A stretch of 64,000 nt of DNA from Pseudonocardia sulfidoxydans NBRC 16205 (GCF_007989085.1 NZ_BJVJ01000019.1:1-64000); one strand, 5' to 3'. Counted from the first letter of the stretch, positions 50,496-58,943 are shown. Notes: a model not told the origin generated them from the sequence alone. Numbers and translations: made by a program.

Positions 50496-51431
50496 TCACC
50501 GAACGTGGTCGGCGTCGTCGTGGTCGGCGTCGTGGTCGTGGTCGTCGTCGTGGTCGTGGTCGTCGTCGTGGTCGTGGTCGTGGTCGTCGTCGAAGGCGGC
50601 GGTGCCGCGCTTCCAGTAGCCGGTGATGCTGCAGTCGACACGCGGCACGCCCAGCACGTCGCGGGCCCAGCGGCGCAACGGTTTCACCGCGGCGGCCTCC
50701 CCCGCGATCCAGACGTGGACCCGCGCGTCCTGCGGTACCGCGATCGAGAGCACCGTCCGCACCCAGGTGTCGTCGAGGCCCGGCGCGGCGTCGCCCCGGT
50801 GCACCCACCGCACCTCGACACCCGGTGGCGCCGACAGCTCCGTCTCCTCGGAGGCGTCGGCGACCTCGATCACCGCCCAGCCGCGCGCGTCACGACCCAT
50901 CCGCTCCAGCGACCGCGCGATCGCGGGCAACGCGGTGATGTCGCCGGCGAGCAGGTAGCGGTCGTAGGAGCCCGGTACGGCGAGGCCGCCGGGTGGTCCG
51001 GCGACGTGGACGAGGTCCCCGGGTGCCGCGGTCGCCGCCCAGGTCGCACCGACACCGTTGCCGTGCAGCGCGACGTCGAGATCGAGCTCGAGCGCGTCGG
51101 GATCGTGGCGACGCACGGTGTACTCGCGCGACGGCGGGGACGGCCTGGGCCACCGCAGCCCCGTCCCGTCCTGCTCCGGCAGCCGCAGGGTGCCGTCGGG
51201 ATCCGGGAAGACGACGCGCACGTGCTCGTCGGGGACGTGGCTCACGAACCCCGCCAGCCCGGGGCCGCCCAACGTCAGCCGCCGCAGACCCGAGCCCAGC
51301 GGAGCGGTGCGCAGCACCTCGACGCGGCGGATGCCGATGAGGTAGGCCACCTTGGCGGCCGATGACCCGGCCAGCACCTCGGCGAGCAGATCACGGTGGC
51401 GGCGCCGGTCGCGATCGAGGTCGCGGCTCAT
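50496..51431 (-). CDS. Siderophore-interacting protein with a His-Asp-rich tail
   Basis: The 311-aa protein has the SIP/ferric-reductase-like layout: FAD-binding part with PPSREYTVRRHDPDALELDL and GNGVGATWAATAAPGD, then an NAD(P)H domain with VHVAGPPGG and VWIAGEAAAVKPLRR, and SITGYWKRG near the end. It reduces Fe(III)-siderophores in the cytoplasm. A 31-residue tail (281-311) of Asp and nine His residues suggests metal binding. ATG 51431 has AGGAG five bases upstream. An IdeR-like box lies at 51503-51521. Confidence 0.92.
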   Translation of the reverse strand: MSRDLDRDRRRHRDLLAEVLAGSSAAKVAYLIGIRRVEVLRTAPLGSGLRRLTLGGPGLAGFVSHVPDEHVRVVFPDPDGTLRLPEQDGTGLRWPRPSPPSREYTVRRHDPDALELDLDVALHGNGVGATWAATAAPGDLVHVAGPPGGLAVPGSYDRYLLAGDITALPAIARSLERMGRDARGWAVIEVADASEETELSAPPGVEVRWVHRGDAAPGLDDTWVRTVLSIAVPQDARVHVWIAGEAAAVKPLRRWARDVLGVPRVDCSITGYWKRGTAAFDDDHDHDHDDDHDHDDDHDHDADHDDADHVR

Positions 51432-51502
51432 CTCACTCCTGTCGATCGGGCCGTGCACGGCACCCGCTCCTCCGGGCTCCCGACCGTGCATCGACATTCT
51501 GA

Positions 51503-51521
51503 TTTGGTGAGCCTGCCCTAC
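51503..51521. promoter_or_regulatory. IdeR/DtxR iron box candidate
   Basis: TTTGGTGAGCCTGCCCTAC matches the DtxR/IdeR consensus (TTAGGTTAGGCTCACCTAA, other strand) at 15 of 19 positions. It is 72 bases upstream of the siderophore-interacting protein start, as expected for iron-dependent repression. Confidence 0.7.
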
Positions 51522-51625
51522 GTTGCGCGCCCGCGCAGTGTGACGTGCGCCCGGTTCGCGGGTGCGCGTGCACCCCGGAGGGCGCCCGCCGCGGCCCTCC
51601 CCGCGCGGACGCCCTCCGATGTGGC

Positions 51626-51694
51626 CGGACTCAGGACAGCCGGACTCAGGACCGTCGGGCTCAGGACAGTCGGGCTCAGGACAGTCGGGCTCAG
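51626..51694. repeat. 15-bp tandem repeat at the 3' end of the ABM gene
   Basis: Four and a half copies of CGG(A/G)CTCAGGACAGT-like units (51626-51640, 51641-51655, 51656-51670, 51671-51685, partial to 51694). The last copy includes the stop codon region. In one minus-strand frame a unit reads as LSPTV, but that frame is not the gene frame. Confidence 0.85.
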
Positions 51695-51999
51695 AAGCTG
51701 TCGGCGGTCCCGATGACGCGGTAGCTCGTCGTGCGGGGCGGACCCGAGAGGCCGACCTCGGCGATGACCTTCCGGATGTCGTCCTGCGCGGCGAAGAACG
51801 CGTCGAACTGCTCGCGCGTCTCCCACTCGTCGACGGCCATGACGTCGCCGTTCTCGTTCTCGACGAACATGTGGTGCAGCGCGCCCTTGCTCCGCCCGTC
51901 GGCGGTGATGGCCGTCATCGTCTCCGCGTTCCGCTGGTAGGCAGCGGTGAACGCGTCGACACGGGCACCGGGGAACTCCACGATCACGATCACACTCAT
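51691..51999 (-). CDS. ABM-domain monooxygenase-like protein
   Basis: The 102-aa protein is a single antibiotic-biosynthesis-monooxygenase/Dabb-like domain: VIVIVEFPGARVDAFTAAYQ, HHMFVENENGDVMAVDEWET and EQFDAFFAAQDD. These small dimeric proteins act on quinones, haem or polyketides, or are signal-type dimers. GGAGG lies six bases before ATG 51999. The stop falls in a tandem repeat. Confidence 0.8.
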   Translation of the reverse strand: MSVIVIVEFPGARVDAFTAAYQRNAETMTAITADGRSKGALHHMFVENENGDVMAVDEWETREQFDAFFAAQDDIRKVIAEVGLSGPPRTTSYRVIGTADSF

Positions 52000-52116
52000 C
52001 ACTGACCTCCGTTCTCGTCGGGCTCGGGTCCGAGCGGACAGCGGGTCACAGCGTGGCCCTCCCGGCGGGGTCCGGGGAGGGCCGATGGTCCCGCGCGTGC
52101 GTCGCCGGACCGGTCG

Positions 52117-52383
52117 TCAGACCTGGCTCGCCGGTCGTGGCGCCGCACGCAGGGCTGCGGTCCGGTAGGCGTCCATGATGCTGATCGCGTAGACGAACAG
52201 CCCGCCGGCGAGGCGTCCGATCATCGAGTGGTCGGGTGTCGTCAGGTGGTAGGTGACCACGCCGAGCAGCAGGATGTAGAAGACGAACATCAAGCCGCGG
52301 ACGGGGGTCCGGTTGAGGACGTGACCCGCCCCGGGCGCCACGATCGCAGCCGCGAGGACGAGCAGGGGCCGGCGGGATGTCAT
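52117..52383 (-). CDS. Small membrane protein, last gene of the permease operon
   Basis: The 88-aa protein has about three hydrophobic segments: LLVLAAAIVAPGAGHVL, LMFVFYILLLGVVTYHL and LAGGLFVYAISIMDAYR. I do not recognise the family. Its ATG overlaps the stop of the 227-aa gene by four bases, so it belongs to the same operon. Confidence 0.6.
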   Translation of the reverse strand: MTSRRPLLVLAAAIVAPGAGHVLNRTPVRGLMFVFYILLLGVVTYHLTTPDHSMIGRLAGGLFVYAISIMDAYRTAALRAAPRPASQV

Positions 52384-53063
52384 CGGATGTACTCCCGGGT
52401 CGGGTTCGTGGCACAGGCCGAGGCGAGGGTGTCGAGGCCCGTGAGCAGGGCCGCCAGCGTGAGCGGCGTGAGGGTGGGCATCCCGAAGTCGACGCGGCGC
52501 CCGGCCCGGTAGCGGGTCTGGTCGGCCTCGGCCAACCGGTACACGACGCGGACACCGGCGGGTCCGGCCTCGACCTCCTTGACCCGGTCGTCGCTCGCGA
52601 GTTCCCCGAGCGCCGCGAGCGCGGGTCCGGGCAGCCCGACGGCACGTGACGCCGCGATGCGGGCGGGCACCGGGAAGTCGTCCGGGGTGGGCAGCCGGTG
52701 GGCCAGGCAGGCGTTGCGCGAGAACACCTCCGTCCCGTTGGGACGGGTCAGGACGTCGACCGTCGCGTCGACGGTGACCGGCCGGGACACGGTGACGACG
52801 AGCCACAGCAGCGGCAGCTTGCGGAGCGTGAGGCTGTCGACGACGACCTCCGCCCGCACCGGGTGCCCGTCGTGGGACCCGGTGAGGACGGGGTGGCGGC
52901 CGCCTCCGGTGCTGACGTGGGCGTCGGTGAGCATCCACACGACCGCGTCGAACAGGCCGTCGCGTGCGACCCGTTCGGCCCGCGATCGACGGACCTCCCT
53001 GCAGGCCACCGCGGCCACCACCAGCGCGGCCAGCGTCAGGGTGACGGCCTGCTCAGTAGCCAC
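52380..53063 (-). CDS. Conserved-type hypothetical protein in the permease operon
   Basis: The 227-aa protein starts with one hydrophobic helix (QAVTLTLAALVVAAVACREV) and has a soluble mixed alpha/beta body (LFDAVVWMLTDAHVST, TFRKLP-like LTLRKLPLLWLVVTVS, ASDDRVKEVEAGPAGVRVVY). No family is recognised. It starts at GTG 53063, 11 bases inside the APC permease gene end, so it is coupled to the permease and may be its partner. Confidence 0.6.
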   Translation of the reverse strand: MATEQAVTLTLAALVVAAVACREVRRSRAERVARDGLFDAVVWMLTDAHVSTGGGRHPVLTGSHDGHPVRAEVVVDSLTLRKLPLLWLVVTVSRPVTVDATVDVLTRPNGTEVFSRNACLAHRLPTPDDFPVPARIAASRAVGLPGPALAALGELASDDRVKEVEAGPAGVRVVYRLAEADQTRYRAGRRVDFGMPTLTPLTLAALLTGLDTLASACATNPTREYIR

Positions 53064-54507
53064 GGGGCCGGGGCAGGTCGGCGGTGAACTGGGCGCCGCG
53101 TTTGACGTATCTGTATCGGCGTCGGACGAACCAGATCGACGCGAGCAGGTAGAACGCGAGCAGCGAGAGCAGCGCCGTGCCGTAGCCGAGGAACGTCGCG
53201 AAGAAGACGATGCCCGACAGCAGGAGCAGCGCGATCGCCGGTGCGGGGTGCAGCGGCAGGACGTAGCCACGGGTGATCGTGCCCATCGGCCAGAGCTTGC
53301 GGAACCGGATGAAGTTGGGGCCCATGAAGCTGTAGGTCAGCAGGCCGGACAGGATCGAGAACGTGATGACGGTGGCGAGCAGCGTCGGCTGGTTCAGCAG
53401 CACCGGCAGCAGCGCGAACGCGATCGCGATCGGCACCAGGAACACGACCGAGCGGAACGGCGTGTGGTACCGCGGATGGACCGCGCTGAACCAGGCCGGC
53501 AGGTAGCGGTCGCGGCTCATCGAGAACCAGGCGCGCGAGGCGTCGTTGATGCAGCCGTTGGCCGACGCGATCGTCGCGAACAGGGTGCCGAGCAGCAGCA
53601 GGAGCACGAGCACACCGCTGCCGCTGACGCGCGCGGCGTCGAACAGCGGCGTGATCGACACACCGAGGTAGTGCCACGGGAGCAGGCCCGCGCAGACGTA
53701 CCAGGTGAGGCCGGCGGCGATGATCAGCGTCATGATCCCGGCCATGCTGCCGATCGGGACCGACCGCGACGCCGACCGGCACTCCTCCGCGGCCTGCGCG
53801 GTGCCCTCGATGCCGAGGTAGAACCACATCCCGAACTGGAACGCGGCGATGACCCCTATCCAGCCGTAGGGCAGGCCGTTGTCGAGGCTGCCGATCAGGC
53901 CGTCGAGGTGCAGCGAGACGGCGGGGTTCCAGCCGGAGACGCCGAAGAACAGCACGATGATCGTGACGAACGCGAACCCGGTGATGACGAAGTTGAGCGA
54001 GAGCGCCGCGAAGACGCCGCGGTAGTTGAGCCAGGCCAGCGCCATGATCGCGAGCGTCGCGAACGCGTACGGCGACAGCTCCTCCGAGCTGCCGGTCAGT
54101 GACGACAGCTGGCTGAGCAGGTAGCTGAGGACGTTGGCGTTGGCGGCCTCGAGCATCGTGTAGGCCAGCGTCAGGTAGAGCCCGACGTTGAACGCCATCA
54201 GCGGGCCGACCGTGTGCTTGGCCTGCGCGTACTGGCCGCCCGCGGCCGGGATCGCCGAGGTGACCTCGGAGTTGATCATCACGATGCACGTGTAGAGCAG
54301 GCCGACGAACCAGGCGGCGACCAGCGCTCCGTACATGCCGCCCTTCTCCACCGAGAAGTTCCAGCCCATGAACTCGCCGACGAGGACGATGCCCACACCG
54401 AGAGCCCAGATGTGCATGGGCGACAACACTTTGCGCAGCGCCGGTGCGTGGTGCCCGGGCGTCTGCGTCGCGACGGTGGGGGCACCCGACTCGCCCGCGG
54501 TTGTCAT
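53053..54507 (-). CDS. APC-superfamily amino acid/amine permease
   Basis: The 484-aa protein has about twelve hydrophobic segments and the APC signature MNVGLYLTLAYT-like AFNVGLYLTLAYTMLE, GYGTALLSLLAFYLL and SAIPAAGGQYAQAKHTVGPL (loop of helix 1-2). It resembles ethanolamine/choline-type APC permeases. The substrate is unknown. Its ATG overlaps the 65-aa gene stop by four bases and three small membrane genes precede it; a fourth and fifth follow. Confidence 0.88.
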   Translation of the reverse strand: MTTAGESGAPTVATQTPGHHAPALRKVLSPMHIWALGVGIVLVGEFMGWNFSVEKGGMYGALVAAWFVGLLYTCIVMINSEVTSAIPAAGGQYAQAKHTVGPLMAFNVGLYLTLAYTMLEAANANVLSYLLSQLSSLTGSSEELSPYAFATLAIMALAWLNYRGVFAALSLNFVITGFAFVTIIVLFFGVSGWNPAVSLHLDGLIGSLDNGLPYGWIGVIAAFQFGMWFYLGIEGTAQAAEECRSASRSVPIGSMAGIMTLIIAAGLTWYVCAGLLPWHYLGVSITPLFDAARVSGSGVLVLLLLLGTLFATIASANGCINDASRAWFSMSRDRYLPAWFSAVHPRYHTPFRSVVFLVPIAIAFALLPVLLNQPTLLATVITFSILSGLLTYSFMGPNFIRFRKLWPMGTITRGYVLPLHPAPAIALLLLSGIVFFATFLGYGTALLSLLAFYLLASIWFVRRRYRYVKRGAQFTADLPRPRGY

Positions 54508-54701
54508 CGGCCGTCCTCCTTCGTGGACGGCGCGGCGGGGGCGGCGGCCTGCGGGTCGAGATCGTCGAACATCTCCGCGGCGTTGATCAGGTCCTTCTCG
54601 TCGTGGTTGCGCGAGACGCGGACGACGTCGTGGATCAGCCAGGCGGCGATCACCGCGCTGACGACCCAGGCGAGGAGGTTGAGGATGCTCGCGGTGGTCA
54701 T
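54504..54701 (-). CDS. Small single-helix membrane protein
   Basis: The 65-aa protein has one N-terminal helix (ILNLLAWVVSAVIAAWLIHD) and an acidic/Pro-rich tail. Not in any family I know. It overlaps both neighbours by four bases. It may be a subunit or regulator of the permease. Confidence 0.65.
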   Translation of the reverse strand: MTTASILNLLAWVVSAVIAAWLIHDVVRVSRNHDEKDLINAAEMFDDLDPQAAAPAAPSTKEDGR

Positions 54702-55117
54702 GACGTCGGCTCCCGTTCGCTCGGCCCGAACCGCTCCTCGATGACCTCGCGGTACTCCCGGAACGAGGTGCGGTAGACGAAGGCCAGGTAGATCGCCAGC
54801 AGCGCCGCCGTGCCCAGCAGCGCCCAGACGTTGATCGCGTACTTGTCCTCCCTGTCGGTGTGCGCGTCGATCGCGGCGTTGACGGTGGCGAGGTCGGTGG
54901 TCCCGGAGTCGATGAGGGCCTGGTACTGCTCGCGTTCGGTCGGGTTGACCGGCATCTCGGCGACGGGTCGCTCCGCCGCGGCGGCGTCACCGCCGGACGC
55001 GGTGTCCTGCACCAGGAACGTCGTCACGAACAGGGTGGCGAACAGCAGGACGAGGATGGTCGCGGCGTCGACGAGCTGTCCGCGCCGGCCCTGCTCGGGG
55101 GGCTGGTACTCGGCCAT
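54698..55117 (-). CDS. Two-helix membrane protein
   Basis: The 139-aa protein has a helix near the start (TILVLLFATLFVTTFLVQD), an acidic outside loop with TDLATVNAAIDAHTDRED, and a second helix (YAINVWALLGTAALLAIYLAFVY), ending in EEYREVIEERFGPSERE-like charged tail. Unknown family. ATG 55117 lies four bases after the 99-aa gene stop. Confidence 0.65.
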   Translation of the reverse strand: MAEYQPPEQGRRGQLVDAATILVLLFATLFVTTFLVQDTASGGDAAAAERPVAEMPVNPTEREQYQALIDSGTTDLATVNAAIDAHTDREDKYAINVWALLGTAALLAIYLAFVYRTSFREYREVIEERFGPSEREPTS

Positions 55118-55121
55118 GGGA

Positions 55122-55421
55122 TCAGTCCTGCTTCCCGCGCGCGGCACGGAGCTGGTCGAGGTGCATGACGTCGGGCCGGTAGATCAGGTCGCGGTTGGCC
55201 GCGTACCGCGTGAGCAGCGCGAGCAACGACGCCGTGTTGAACACCCCGAGCAGCAGGGTGGCCACGGCGAGGACGACCGTGATCGCGGGCGTGGGAGCGA
55301 CCGAGGTGGCGGCGAAGAACACGAAGACCAGGACCACCCACATGAGAACGGTGAAGGTGATCGCGAGAATTCGGTCCCGGCGCGCCAACGCGGCCATACG
55401 TGAATCGAGGGATGCGGGCAC
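55122..55421 (-). CDS. Two-helix membrane protein, first gene of the permease operon
   Basis: The 99-aa protein has two helices (ILAITFTVLMWVVLVFVFFA and ITVVLAVATLLLGVFNTASL) and a C-terminal YRPDVMHLDQLRAARGKQD. Unknown family. GTG 55421 has GGAG five to six bases upstream. The long intergenic region 55422-55902 carries an IclR-like palindrome. Confidence 0.6.
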   Translation of the reverse strand: MPASLDSRMAALARRDRILAITFTVLMWVVLVFVFFAATSVAPTPAITVVLAVATLLLGVFNTASLLALLTRYAANRDLIYRPDVMHLDQLRAARGKQD

Positions 55422-55902
55422 GGCGACTCCGTGAGGATGGTGCGGTGTTCGCACAACGAATTCGAACACCGCTCGTCGAATCCGCCGGGAAGCGGACGTG
55501 GCGGCCTCACGACCTGTTCCACACCCGCGGGAGCGGCGGCTGTCTGCTGGTGACGGACGTGTCCGACCCCGCTACGACGAGTCCACCGAATGGTGGAAAC
55601 ACGTTTCCCGACTCATGGACGTCCCCCTTCGACGATGAAGGAATGGCGTGACCCGGTCGTTTCCCGTGCAGCTCCGGGCCGACAATGCCAGGCAACCGCG
55701 AAATGAGATCGGCGGCGCTCCGCGTGCCTCGACAGTAGAGACCGGACCCCCCGCTGCCAACCCTGTGACACGAATCCACGCGAGAATTGTCGGCGCATCT
55801 TTTCCCACCCTGCGAAACATGCCTGTAATGTGCCGCCGGCCGTTCCGGCAAGTACGCTCGCTCCGCTCGTGCCGGTCACCGACGGCAGAAAGGCAGGTGC
55901 GG
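55422..55902. other. Divergent regulatory region between two APC permease loci
   Basis: This 481-bp stretch contains GGAAAC-AC-GTTTCC (55595-55608), TGTTCG/CGAACA arms with an 11-base spacer (near 55441), and no credible small ORF. Promoters for both directions should lie here, but no clear -35/-10 pair was identified. Confidence 0.6.
55595..55608. promoter_or_regulatory. IclR-type operator candidate
   Basis: GGAAACACGTTTCC is a perfect 6-2-6 inverted repeat close to the IclR consensus TGGAAATNATTTCCA. The gene for an IclR-family protein is in the rightward operon (57360), which starts about 300 bases away. Confidence 0.5.
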
Positions 55903-57363
55903 ATGCACGGTGTCGCTCGCCCCGAGCTGCCCACCCGGTCGTCGGTGACCGGGCTCGACCGACGACGCCTCGGACCGCTGCCCGTGCTCGCGCAGTCGGT
56001 CGCCGCCGTGGCCCCGAGCGGCGCCGCCGCGATCATCCCGGCGATCGTCCTGGGGGCGACCGGACCGGGCGCGCTGCTCGCGTTCGTCTGCACGACGGTC
56101 GTGTGCATGCTCGTCAGCTGGTGCATCCAGCAGTTCGCCTGCCGGATGCGCGCTCCGGGCGGGCTCTACAGCTACAGCGCGCGGGCCCTGCATCCCGGCG
56201 GCGCGCTCGTCACGGGCTGGTCCGCGCTGCTCGGCTACGCGGTCGTGGCCATGGCGGGTCTGCTCGCCGTCGGCCTCTACCTGGCCGACCTGGCCCAACG
56301 CCTCGGCGCGCCGGCGTCGATCGGTCCCCCGCTGGCCGCCGGGTTCGTGCTCGTGGCCGGGGTGACGGTCGGCGTCATCCTCGTCGCCGGGATCCGGCTG
56401 TCGGCGCGGGTCACGCTGCTCGTCGAGTCGGTGTCGATCCTGCTGGTGCTCGTCGTGCTGATCATGCTGTTCGTCGTCGTGCTGCCCACGGCCGACCTGT
56501 CGGCGGTGCTCGCGTGGAAGCCCGACATCCGCCCGCTCGCGGTCGGCATCGTCATCGCGATCAGCGCGTTCATCGGTTTCGAGAGCGCGACGACGCTGAG
56601 CGTCGAGGCGGCCAAGCCGCTGGAGTCGGTGCCGCGCGCCGTCCGCTGGACCGTGCCCGCCGCCGGCGTGCTCTACGTGTTCTCCAGCCTCGTGCAGTCG
56701 GTGGCGATGCCGTCGCCGACGATCACCCACGAGGTCACGCCGGTGACCGACCTCGTCTCGCTGCACGAGCCGATGGTCATGTCGATCGTGCTCGACCTGG
56801 CCATCGCGGCGTCGTGGTTCAGCTGTGCACTCGCGTCGTTGAATGCGCTGGTCAGGGTGCTGTTCTGCATGGGCCGCGAAGGGGTGGTCCCCCGCGGGCT
56901 GGGCCACACCCATCCCCGCTACCGCACGCCGTCGCGCGCCCTGGCCGTCGTGCTGCCCCCGGTCGTCGTGACGCCCTTCGTCCTGATCCTGGCCGGCGCG
57001 CAACAACACGCGCTGGCCGACCTGCTCACCCTGTCCGCGCTGGGCTACCTGGGCACCTACGTCGTCGTCTGCGTCGCGACACCGCTGTTCCTGCGGCGCA
57101 TCGGCGAGGCGACCAGGGCGAGCTGGATCGTCTCGGTCACCGCGGCCCTGCTGCTGACGGTGATCATCGCGCTCGCGATCGTGCAGACGTTCAGCGAACA
57201 ACCGGTGCTCGTCTCGGTGTTCCTGGCCGTGCTGTTCGGCAGCGGCTGCCTCGCGCTGGTGTTCCGGCGACGAGCACCCGCGCGGCTGGCGGCCGTCGGC
57301 GTGTACGACGAGACGATCGCCTCGGACGTCTCCCGGGGAGCGCAGCGAGGGATCTTCCGGTGA
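55903..57363 (+). CDS. APC-superfamily permease
   Basis: The 486-aa protein has about twelve hydrophobic segments, with LPVLAQSVAAVAPSGAAAII at the first helix, MRAPGGLYSYSARALHPGGA, FIGFESATTLSVEAAKPLES and CALASLNALVRVLFCMGREG, and C-terminal RTPSRALAVVLPP. It is an amino-acid/polyamine transporter, with unknown substrate. Its stop overlaps the IclR-gene start (GTGA), so the two are co-transcribed. A GTG two codons upstream of ATG 55903 is possible. Confidence 0.88.
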   Translation: MHGVARPELPTRSSVTGLDRRRLGPLPVLAQSVAAVAPSGAAAIIPAIVLGATGPGALLAFVCTTVVCMLVSWCIQQFACRMRAPGGLYSYSARALHPGGALVTGWSALLGYAVVAMAGLLAVGLYLADLAQRLGAPASIGPPLAAGFVLVAGVTVGVILVAGIRLSARVTLLVESVSILLVLVVLIMLFVVVLPTADLSAVLAWKPDIRPLAVGIVIAISAFIGFESATTLSVEAAKPLESVPRAVRWTVPAAGVLYVFSSLVQSVAMPSPTITHEVTPVTDLVSLHEPMVMSIVLDLAIAASWFSCALASLNALVRVLFCMGREGVVPRGLGHTHPRYRTPSRALAVVLPPVVVTPFVLILAGAQQHALADLLTLSALGYLGTYVVVCVATPLFLRRIGEATRASWIVSVTAALLLTVIIALAIVQTFSEQPVLVSVFLAVLFGSGCLALVFRRRAPARLAAVGVYDETIASDVSRGAQRGIFR

Positions 57364-58103
57364 CGTCGGGGCCACTGGGGCGGGGCAGGCCACCCGCGCC
57401 GATCGACGGGGCGATGCGGCTCGTCGAGGGCGTCGCACGGCTGGGCACGGGTGTGACCGCGAAGGAGCTCGCGGCGTTCGTCGGGATGCCGCCCGCGACC
57501 TGCTACCGGCTGCTGAACACGTTGACGGCCAGCGAGTTCCTGGTCCGCGTCGACGACCTGCGCGGCTTCGCCATCGGCCGCAAGATGGACGAGATCGTGA
57601 CGGCGGCGGTGTCGCCGTTCGTGCCGTCGGCCGCCCGCGACGTGCTGGAGGAGCTGCGGGGACGCATCCGGTTCGGGGTGCATCTGATGATCTACCTGGG
57701 CGACACGGTCCGGGTGGGCGACCAGGACCCCGACCGGCCGCTGCACTCCGAGCACGACCTGCTGCGCCATCCGCACGCCTCGGCGGCGGGGAAGCTGCTG
57801 CTCGCGCACCTGCCGGACTGGCGCCAGGCGCTGCCGCACCTGCGACAGCTGACCGAGCACACGATCATCGATCCGGACGTGCTCGACGCCGAGCTCGCGC
57901 AGGTGCGCCGCACCGACGTCGCGCACCAGCGCGGCGAGCTGACCGACGGGATCGCCTGCTGCGCCACGCCGATCCGCAGCCGTGGCGGCGATGTCGTGGG
58001 CGCACTGTGCCTGGCCGGGCCGGCGGCGCGCGCGTCGGTGATGACCGAGCAGATCGGGGCGACGATGGAGGCGGCGAAGCTGTTGTCGGACCTGATCAGC
58101 TGA
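57360..58103 (+). CDS. IclR-family transcriptional regulator
   Basis: The 247-aa protein has an N-terminal winged HTH (GVTAKELAAFVGMPPATCYR, LLNTLTASEFLVRVDD) and an IclR effector domain (LEELRGRIRFGVHLMIYLGD, HASAAGKLLLAHLPDW, TDGIACCATPIRSRGGDV). Overlaps the APC permease stop and the 3' end of the GntR gene (convergent, eight bases). Likely regulates the permease genes and maybe the operon at 52117-55421. Confidence 0.88.
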   Translation: MTSGPLGRGRPPAPIDGAMRLVEGVARLGTGVTAKELAAFVGMPPATCYRLLNTLTASEFLVRVDDLRGFAIGRKMDEIVTAAVSPFVPSAARDVLEELRGRIRFGVHLMIYLGDTVRVGDQDPDRPLHSEHDLLRHPHASAAGKLLLAHLPDWRQALPHLRQLTEHTIIDPDVLDAELAQVRRTDVAHQRGELTDGIACCATPIRSRGGDVVGALCLAGPAARASVMTEQIGATMEAAKLLSDLIS

Positions 58104-58827
58104 CGGTGGTCCCGAAGGACTCCGGCGACGGCGGCTCCGTCGCGAAGACGATCGCCCGCAGCTGTGTGCGGGTGTGCTCGATGTGGTCGCGCATGGCGGC
58201 GGCCGCGGCGTCGACGTCGCCCTTCTCGACGGCCCGGAACACCGTCTCGTGGTCGTCGACCGACTCCTGTACGGGGTCGATGAACGGGAGCAGGTCATGG
58301 GTGTTGAACAGCTCCGCGCGGGTCGACTCGACGGCCGCGCCGAGCCGGGAGCTGCGGGCCGCGCGCGCGAGGGAGGCGTGGAACCGGGAGTCGGCCAGCC
58401 GGAACGCCGTGCGGTCGTGGGCGACGGTGAGGTCCTCGATCGTCGCCCGGACGGCCGCGAGGTCCTCGGGTGCGCGGCGGGCCGCGGCGAGGCGTGCGGT
58501 CTCGGTCTCCAGGCCGATGCGGAAGTCGATGATGTCGTCGAACTCGCCGGACACGGTGCGCATCCGGGCGCGCCAGCGGGCGACGGGCACCTCCAGCTCG
58601 GTGACGTAGGTGCCGCCCCGTGCGCCGCGGCGGACCTCGACGTACCCGTCGTTCTGCAGCGTCTTGAGCGCCTCGCGCAGGCTCAGGCGCGCGATCCCGA
58701 GCTGTTCGGCCAGCTCGCGTTCGGCCGGCAACCGGTCGCCGGGCCCCACCTCGCCCAGGTGGATCAGACGCCGGAGGTGGTCGGCGACGACCTCCGTCAA
58801 CGTCTGCGTGGTGACCCCGTTCGCCAT
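58096..58827 (-). CDS. GntR-family (FadR-type) regulator
   Basis: The 243-aa protein has a GntR winged HTH (LRRLIHLGEVGPGDRLPAER, LGIARLSLREALKTLQNDGY) and a helical FCD-type domain (EFDDIIDFRIGLETETARLA, AFRLADSRFHASLARAARSS, VFRAVEKGDVDAAAAAMRDH). It is divergent from mgsA-like 59023; the operator at 58920-58943 is in the shared region, so it likely controls that cluster. I chose ATG 58827; upstream V or GTG starts are possible. Confidence 0.88.
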   Translation of the reverse strand: MANGVTTQTLTEVVADHLRRLIHLGEVGPGDRLPAERELAEQLGIARLSLREALKTLQNDGYVEVRRGARGGTYVTELEVPVARWRARMRTVSGEFDDIIDFRIGLETETARLAAARRAPEDLAAVRATIEDLTVAHDRTAFRLADSRFHASLARAARSSRLGAAVESTRAELFNTHDLLPFIDPVQESVDDHETVFRAVEKGDVDAAAAAMRDHIEHTRTQLRAIVFATEPPSPESFGTTVS

Positions 58828-58919
58828 GGATTCCACGGTAACCGCCTCTCCCCGGCACCCTCGTCGGCGGCTGCGCCGGACGCCCTTGACATCGGTGGCC
58901 AGGGATGGTGCCCTACAAA

Positions 58920-58943
58920 GGTACAAGGTCTATACCTTGCACC
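58920..58943. promoter_or_regulatory. GntR operator candidate upstream of the C1-nitrogen cluster
   Basis: GGTACAAGGT, spacer CTAT, ACCTTGCACC: 10-bp arms with one mismatch, inside CAAGGT/ACCTTG. It sits about 80 bases upstream of ATG 59023 and 93 bases from the GntR start. A TTGACA at 58886 is near but has no well-spaced -10. Confidence 0.6.

Noticed and set aside
51626-51694. Regular repeats suggestive of a CRISPR array
   Set aside because: Units are 15 bp, directly adjacent with no spacers, and no cas genes are present.
58886-58919. TTGACA at 58886 with TACAAA at 58914 as a housekeeping promoter for the mgs cluster
   Set aside because: The spacer would be 22 bases, outside the normal 16-19 range; I keep only the GntR operator.
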